The notes below the pieces were generated by a model. That model was not told the origin of the DNA. It did no database searches and saw only the letters and a program-made list of their open reading frames with translations. This document shows, piece after piece, positions 31,774 to 36,597 of a stretch of DNA of 36,597 nucleotides. The position numbers and the translations under genes were made by a program. This stretch comes from CAZYMF01 sp964648215 (lineage in GTDB: Bacteria; Desulfobacterota; Binatia; HRBIN30; JACQVA1): contig CAZYMF010000028.1 of NCBI GenBank assembly GCA_964648215.1, forward strand, positions 1 through 36,597, written 5' to 3'. Positions within the stretch are counted from its first letter, which is position 1; each line of letters opens with the position of its first letter.

Positions 31774-33729
31774 TTAGCTCGGTGGCCGCGGCCCACCGAC
31801 GAAAACAAGGACCAGCGTCGGGCCGTGGATCGGATGACGGCGCCTGGTTTCCACGCGCGCGTCGGGGAAGCGGGCGAGCAGGGCCGCCCGAGACGCCTTG
31901 TCTTCGCCGTAGAGGATGAACAGGTCGGAGCCCGTCACCTCCGCCGTGCGCGCGTAGTGGGCCGGGTCCTTGTCGTCGTGCAGCGAGACCGGAAGATCTC
32001 CCAGGATCAGACGGAGCCCTTCCTCTCCGGGTAGCGGCCAGTCCACCAGGTGGACGGTGTACCGATCGGCGTACTCGCGCGCGACCCAACCTGCTTCCGA
32101 GGGACCGTCGCCGACGAGGAGCGATCTGCCGTAGTCGACGAAATAGATACGCAGGTTGGCGACGACGCAGAGCGAGACCGCCGCGGCCAGAGAGAGATTG
32201 ATCGCCCAGCGGCTCCAACGCCCGCCTCCCTCCCACAGAACCCCGACGCACTGCACCAGGGCGATGGCCGCGATCACCATCCCCAGAGGGAGCGCCCCGG
32301 TGGCGCGGTTGAATCCGGGCGCGTACTCCATGCCGAGCCCGAGCAGGAGATAGCCGAGGGTGAAGACGAGAGCGTTCGTGGCGACGAACTGGCGCAAGGC
32401 AAGAAGTGCGAACGCGGCACCGGGAATCATCAGGGCGGCGGTGTAGCGGTCGGCCATCGGTCGATTGATTCCATACTGCGGTTGATGATCGCCGCCGACG
32501 TGAAACCCGCGCACCGCGTTCCACGCCTGGTGCCATACCACGTCGACCGCCGAGTCGGTGTGGTAGACGCGGCTCTTGAGCCCTTCCATCACCGGCTCGC
32601 TGAAGATGTTGATGGCCGCGGACCGCCCGGTCATCTCCCGGCCGTGTTGCCACACCGCCACACCGAAGGGCGCGCCGGCACTGGCGCAGCTCAGGGCGAA
32701 GATTCCCAGGGGCACCAGCAGCGCGCGCCGCCGCTCTCGATGCCACAGAAAGAGGAGACCCATCGTCGCCACCAGAAGGGGCAGCGACATCGACGAGGCG
32801 GCGTAGGTCTGCACGCCGAGGGCCATCGCGATACCGAGCAGTGCCGCGTTGAAGATCGTGGGCGCCGTCCATACCCGACTCCAGATCGCAAAGGCCAGGG
32901 CTACCACGAAGGCGGTCTGGATGTAGCTCGAGCCGATGCGGGAGTAGGCGATGTGGCAGTGGTTGACCGCGAGCAGGAGAGCGCTCACTGTCGCCAGGCG
33001 CAGGTTCGACACCCGCCGCACGCCGTCGAAGAGCAGCACGACGGAAAGGATGCCGAGCACGACGTCGGAGGACCGCGCCGCGACCAGGTTGAAGCCGAAC
33101 AGGTGGGTGCCCAGCCCCGCGAGGGCGAAGCACAGGTTGATCATCGCGTAGGCCCCGGCGTGGGGCGGAGGCGCGAACCAGTACTGGGTCGGATCGCCGT
33201 AGAACCCCTGCGCGATCAGGTTGACCGTGCCCTCGTCGCAATGAACGTAGCGCGGCACGGTGCCGATGTGCCAGACGCGCAGGGCGGCGGTGATCGCGAC
33301 GATCGCCAACGCGCACACCCAGACCCAAGGCGTACGGCTGCGTTCGGCGCGCGGTGCCGATCGCGGCGATAGGGCCCACGCCCCCAACAGGAGCCAGACC
33401 GCCCCGGCGATCCAGAGGCCGATCGCCAGGCGCGGCGACAGCGATGCCGCCTGCGCCGCGGCCGCCACGAACATCAACCCCCAGCCCGGAACGAGATTGC
33501 GCCACAGGTGCGCTCGCGTCGGCCAGGGCAACGGCTCGGGAACGGGGGTCTCGTCCGCCCAACACGATGGCGCGGTGGCGAGCAGGACGGCAGCGGCCGC
33601 GGAGGCGGCGAGCCAGCGCGGATCGAACGAGGTGGCCGCGGCCTGATAGGCCGCAGCGAGGCAGGCGAAAGCGCTGAGCCGGCGAGCGCCGTCCTGCCAC
33701 CATCCCCACCGCGAATCTCCTCCGGGCAT
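31774..33729 (-). CDS. GT-C (PMT-like) glycosyltransferase
   Basis: A 651-aa polytopic protein. After about five N-terminal hydrophobic segments comes ALRVWHIGTVPRYVHCDEGTVN, with Asp165-Glu166 in the usual GT-C catalytic loop, followed by YAMINLCFALAGLGTHLFGFN, VSALLLAVNHCHIAYSRIG and FAVWQHG-like PMT/ArnT segments. The C-terminal ~140 residues are outside the membrane but show no clear sandwich domain. ATG 33729 (MPGGDSRWGW) was chosen over an upstream in-frame start at 33822, which overlaps the previous gene's end; ribosome-binding sequence is weak. It is last in a minus-strand run of GT2, GT-C, GT-C and should take a polyprenyl-phosphate sugar; substrate unknown. Confidence 0.85.
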   Translation of the reverse strand: MPGGDSRWGWWQDGARRLSAFACLAAAYQAAATSFDPRWLAASAAAAVLLATAPSCWADETPVPEPLPWPTRAHLWRNLVPGWGLMFVAAAAQAASLSPRLAIGLWIAGAVWLLLGAWALSPRSAPRAERSRTPWVWVCALAIVAITAALRVWHIGTVPRYVHCDEGTVNLIAQGFYGDPTQYWFAPPPHAGAYAMINLCFALAGLGTHLFGFNLVAARSSDVVLGILSVVLLFDGVRRVSNLRLATVSALLLAVNHCHIAYSRIGSSYIQTAFVVALAFAIWSRVWTAPTIFNAALLGIAMALGVQTYAASSMSLPLLVATMGLLFLWHRERRRALLVPLGIFALSCASAGAPFGVAVWQHGREMTGRSAAINIFSEPVMEGLKSRVYHTDSAVDVVWHQAWNAVRGFHVGGDHQPQYGINRPMADRYTAALMIPGAAFALLALRQFVATNALVFTLGYLLLGLGMEYAPGFNRATGALPLGMVIAAIALVQCVGVLWEGGGRWSRWAINLSLAAAVSLCVVANLRIYFVDYGRSLLVGDGPSEAGWVAREYADRYTVHLVDWPLPGEEGLRLILGDLPVSLHDDKDPAHYARTAEVTGSDLFILYGEDKASRAALLARFPDARVETRRRHPIHGPTLVLVFVGGPRPPS

Positions 33730-33761
33730 GCGCGCGCTTCTAGCGGGCACGGCGCGCGCAT

Positions 33762-35939
33762 TCAATCGGCGGCACGGGAGTCGGTCGGCGAGGCGACCGG
33801 CAACGGCGTCAGCGCGTCGCACGGGATGACGCTCGCGACATCATAGGGGCGGCGCCACCAGAGCTGGATCGTCGTCGGAGATCCATCCATTACGTCGGTA
33901 ACGATATGCAGAGAATGAGCCCCCGGTCGCAGACACAACGGAATCGGGGCCTCGCCACTCCGCGAGCTGTCGAGCACCAGTTGTCCGTCGAGGACAATCG
34001 AGGTGCTGGTGTAGTTCTGCACCACCCCCAGCTCGCGCGGCGAGTCCGGTAGATCGATCGTGCCGCGCCACTCGATCCGCGGCCGCCGCTCCCCCGGGCA
34101 GAGCTGCCTCAGGTCGAGGAACGACACGTAGGGGTCCAGGTGAGCCACGCGAGCGATGCATCCGCCGCGCCGCAGCCCACAGGTGTCTCTTGGCGAATGC
34201 GCCGTCATGCCCGCCGGCACCTCGACGAGATAGCCTCCCAGGTGACCGCTGGGGTCCGAGACCGCCCGCGTCTTTGCTCGGGGGTAGAGCTGGCGCAGGT
34301 AGCGCAGGCTGTACTCCCTCGCCCAGCGGGGAATGGCGAATACGGCGGGCCGCCGCGAATCGACCACGCGCGGCACCTGGTCGACCAGATCGGCCACGGT
34401 GACGACGCTGTGCGTGTGCGTCAGGGCAAGGAAGGTGACGCGTTCGGTTTCGTTGGGGGTGGTCTCCACGTAGTAGCGTGCGTCGCGCGCACCCTGCGCG
34501 ATGGCCCGCGCGAGAATGGTCAGCTCGGACGCTCTGTTCATCGCCGTCAGATAGGTCAGGCTGCGGCTGGCATTGACGCCGACGTCGCAGGTCGCGAGGC
34601 CAATGGCGGCGAGGGTGAGGAGGCGTCGCGCTCTCCGGCCGCGGAGCCGCCCGCGCAGGAAGTCGAAGCTCGTCACCGCCCCGACGGCGATCAGCAGGGC
34701 GAAGGCGGGCAGCGCGACGGCCAGCCGGTAGGACGCTTCCGGTACGCTGGACAGCGACACCCCCGCGACGGTGAGGAACAACCAGATCGGGGCGATGGTT
34801 GCCCGCCACGAACGCCAGCGGCGGCAACAGAAGAGCAGGCCGAGCAGCGCGAGGGCGAGCTCGACGATGTTGAGCAAAGGCGCTGCGCTGTAGTGGTTGG
34901 CGGCGAGCTCGGCACCGCCGGTGACCATGCGAGCCAGGCGTCCGAGCTGCCTGGCCGCCACCGCGGGCAGCTCCACCATCGCCGGGAGCAAATCGGCGCG
35001 GAATGCCGGACCGAGCACTGTCACCTGCTCGGCGCGGTAAAAGTACCCCTGCCAGCCGTTGCGCTGCAGCAGCGGCGTCAACACCATCGCCGCGACCCCC
35101 CCCGCGACCAGCACTGGTAACAGTGTGCGGCGAGCGAAGCCGCGTCTGACCACGGCATGCCAGAGCCACCAGCACGGGACGGCGACCAGCATGACCTTGA
35201 TCGGGTTGTACAGCATCAGCCCCAGGCCCATCGCGATCCCGGCGACCACGGCGTCGAGCATCGTTCCTCCCGTCGCGCGCAGGAGCAGCCACCACATCAG
35301 CGCGGCGGCGAAGGGCGTGCTCGGAAAGAACGACTGGAAGCGCGAGCTGACGAAATGCCAGTAGGAAAAAGCGAGAGCGAAGGTGGCGACCATCGCCACC
35401 CGTCGCGACCACAGCCGGCGCGCCAGGAGATACGTGGTCACCAGTGACAGGCTTCCAAAAGTGGCCGCGGCGTAGCGGTGGGCCACGAAACGGTTGGGGG
35501 CGAAGAGCCCGATCACCCATTCCAGACCGACGAGCAGGCCGGGGTTGGCCGGAATGTAGTCGATGCGGCTGAAGATGTTTTCCGCCACGCCCCGACGCAT
35601 CTCTTCCAGGGCGGTGAAGCCGTTGACCTCGTCGAAGTGGATGACATACGGAGCCGTAGTGACGTGATAGAAGCGAAGCGCGGCTGCCAGGGCGAACAAG
35701 ACGAGCACGCACCAGCTCCAACGATCGAGGACGGGAGAGCGCCAGCGCGGCGGCCGCATCCAGGCCGCCAGCAACACGACGAACGACAACGCCCAGGCCT
35801 GGAAGCCGGGCCCGTAGGCGTCGAAGGGCGGGTGCGGCCAGTGCCGCACGCCCCACCACCACAGCCCGAGGCCGGCGGCGCTGAGCAGGCAGCGGACCGC
35901 CAGCACAACCCGCCCCGCGCGACCGGCGGGCACCCCCAC
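33762..35939 (-). CDS. GT-C (PMT-like) glycosyltransferase with C-terminal PA14-like domain
   Basis: A 725-aa protein. After three or four N-terminal membrane segments, HVTTAPYVIHFDEVNGF has Asp103-Glu104 at the GT-C catalytic position. MIHP-type motifs are replaced by SFSYWHFVSSRF-like and LGLMLYNPIK segments; several more helices run to about 440. The outer C-terminus ends with a PA14-like sandwich (about 605-715: PRIEWRGTIDLPDS, STSIVLDGQLVLD, CLRPGAHSLHIVTD). The start is GTG 35939, nine bases after a strong GGAGGT that lies within the end of the upstream gene. The next gene begins 32 bp after its stop, so the three minus-strand genes form an operon. Confidence 0.86.
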   Translation of the reverse strand: MGVPAGRAGRVVLAVRCLLSAAGLGLWWWGVRHWPHPPFDAYGPGFQAWALSFVVLLAAWMRPPRWRSPVLDRWSWCVLVLFALAAALRFYHVTTAPYVIHFDEVNGFTALEEMRRGVAENIFSRIDYIPANPGLLVGLEWVIGLFAPNRFVAHRYAAATFGSLSLVTTYLLARRLWSRRVAMVATFALAFSYWHFVSSRFQSFFPSTPFAAALMWWLLLRATGGTMLDAVVAGIAMGLGLMLYNPIKVMLVAVPCWWLWHAVVRRGFARRTLLPVLVAGGVAAMVLTPLLQRNGWQGYFYRAEQVTVLGPAFRADLLPAMVELPAVAARQLGRLARMVTGGAELAANHYSAAPLLNIVELALALLGLLFCCRRWRSWRATIAPIWLFLTVAGVSLSSVPEASYRLAVALPAFALLIAVGAVTSFDFLRGRLRGRRARRLLTLAAIGLATCDVGVNASRSLTYLTAMNRASELTILARAIAQGARDARYYVETTPNETERVTFLALTHTHSVVTVADLVDQVPRVVDSRRPAVFAIPRWAREYSLRYLRQLYPRAKTRAVSDPSGHLGGYLVEVPAGMTAHSPRDTCGLRRGGCIARVAHLDPYVSFLDLRQLCPGERRPRIEWRGTIDLPDSPRELGVVQNYTSTSIVLDGQLVLDSSRSGEAPIPLCLRPGAHSLHIVTDVMDGSPTTIQLWWRRPYDVASVIPCDALTPLPVASPTDSRAAD

Positions 35940-35946
35940 GCGCCTG

Positions 35947-36597
35947 CTACCTCCTGCGCCGGTCGATCGCCAGCATGCTGAGGAAGAACGACGAGAACAC
36001 CGCCTGTGCCCCCAGCACCATCAGCGTCGAGGCCAGCAGCGCCGGCCGCACCGCGTTGAGCGGACCCATGCCGCTGCGCAGCCAGTCGTAGAGGATGACA
36101 CCGTTCAGCGCCAGCCCGACCAGGAAAATCAGCCCGCCCACCGCCAGGCCGCGCTCGAGGTTGAAGTGCCGGCCGAGCAGCTCCAGGGTGCGGTCGCGCG
36201 CGTACAGGCGCGCGGAGTGGGAGTACGCCTTGGCGAAGAAGCCGGTGGTGATGAGCTGGAACCCGAGCAGCGTCAGCATCGCCCCCAGCACCATGTAGTG
36301 CACGTCGAACGTCAGGCCGAAGGCGTGCCGTGCCCCCTGCACCAGCAGGAGCTGGGCCACCAGCCCGATCACCATCGCCGCCAGCCCCGGGATCAGGAAG
36401 AGATAGCTGGGGGAGAACAGCAGCATGAAGCGCAGGTGGCGCCAGCCGTCGCGGAACGAGCGCAGGTGCGGCGGCCGGCTGCGGCCGTCGGGATGCAGCG
36501 TGATCGGAATCTCGGTGATGCGCAGCCCGCCGAGCGCCGCCTTGATCACCATCTCCGAGGCGAACTCCATTCCGGTGGTCTGCAGCTGCATGCGGCG
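35947..36597 (-). CDS. GT2 polyprenyl-phosphate glycosyltransferase, C-terminal part (cut by window edge)
   Basis: The last ~216 residues of a dolichyl-phosphate-mannose-synthase-like GT2. The first visible segment, TTGMEFASEMVIKA, followed by ITEIPITLHPDGRSRPPHL, is typical for the end of the catalytic domain. Four membrane helices follow (about 55-215), a C-terminal anchor common in bacterial homologs. The N-terminal catalytic half lies beyond the window. It opens the minus-strand operon, so it would supply the lipid-linked sugar used by the two GT-C genes after it. Its stop (35947-35949) is 7 bp before the next GTG. Confidence 0.88.
   Translation of the reverse strand, partial: RRMQLQTTGMEFASEMVIKAALGGLRITEIPITLHPDGRSRPPHLRSFRDGWRHLRFMLLFSPSYLFLIPGLAAMVIGLVAQLLLVQGARHAFGLTFDVHYMVLGAMLTLLGFQLITTGFFAKAYSHSARLYARDRTLELLGRHFNLERGLAVGGLIFLVGLALNGVILYDWLRSGMGPLNAVRPALLASTLMVLGAQAVFSSFFLSMLAIDRRRR

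Overview
The window is GC-rich bacterial DNA, apparently a scaffold from a draft or metagenome-derived genome, because a block of exactly 100 N lies at 14689-14788. Genes are dense, with many ATGA/TGATG overlaps. Secreted proteins carry Thr-Pro linkers, Cys-rich GxxC/DxDC motifs and a dockerin-like EF-hand tail. Together with CCCTCACCCT-type hairpin repeats, this is the style I associate with uncultured deltaproteobacteria-like lineages such as Binatota. That placement is inference from style only; there is no phylogenetic marker beyond one tRNA.

Left part (1-5837): a tRNA-Val(CAC) on the minus strand, hairpin repeats, then a tight plus-strand operon. The operon encodes a PpiD-like periplasmic folding factor, an alpha/beta hydrolase with an added four-cysteine tail (its catalytic fold seems to begin at a CTG codon), a MATE exporter and an M15/DUF882 peptidase. 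A 17-unit, 8-bp tandem array (5829-5964) separates this operon from the convergent next gene, and both stop codons lie inside the array.

Middle part (5951-23053): an Agl23-type GT-C membrane protein fused to a six-blade NHL propeller is divergent from a polyprenyl-phosphate glucosyltransferase-like GT2. The GT2 is followed by two tandem paralogous GT-C proteins with C-terminal beta-sandwich domains; the second is cut by the N gap. Next come secreted or surface proteins: a large NHL propeller protein, a LamG + GH43-like + dockerin protein, a deletion-scarred copy of the NHL gene and a small secreted protein with a C-terminal sorting-like tail. Another GT-C-like protein follows on the minus strand.

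Right part (23334-36597): a GT2 is followed by a CDP-hexose set. On the plus strand are glucose-1-phosphate cytidylyltransferase (rfbF), CDP-glucose 4,6-dehydratase (rfbG) and an RmlC-like epimerase. Convergent to them are an SDR reductase and RfbH (E1 dehydrase). This set predicts a CDP-3,6-dideoxyhexose, and the epimerase points to an L-configured sugar such as ascarylose. Three more GT-C proteins and a truncated GT2 complete the window.

Taken together this is a lipid-linked glycan locus. GT2 enzymes would charge the polyprenyl carrier, seven GT-C-type proteins would transfer sugars on the outer face of the membrane, and the CDP pathway would supply a rare dideoxy sugar. The arrangement 'GT2 followed by two GT-C genes' occurs twice (8764-14688 plus; 36597-31774 minus). 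Five GT-C proteins carry extra non-membrane C-terminal domains (NHL propeller, or PA14-like or jelly-roll sandwiches), which is the most distinctive feature here.
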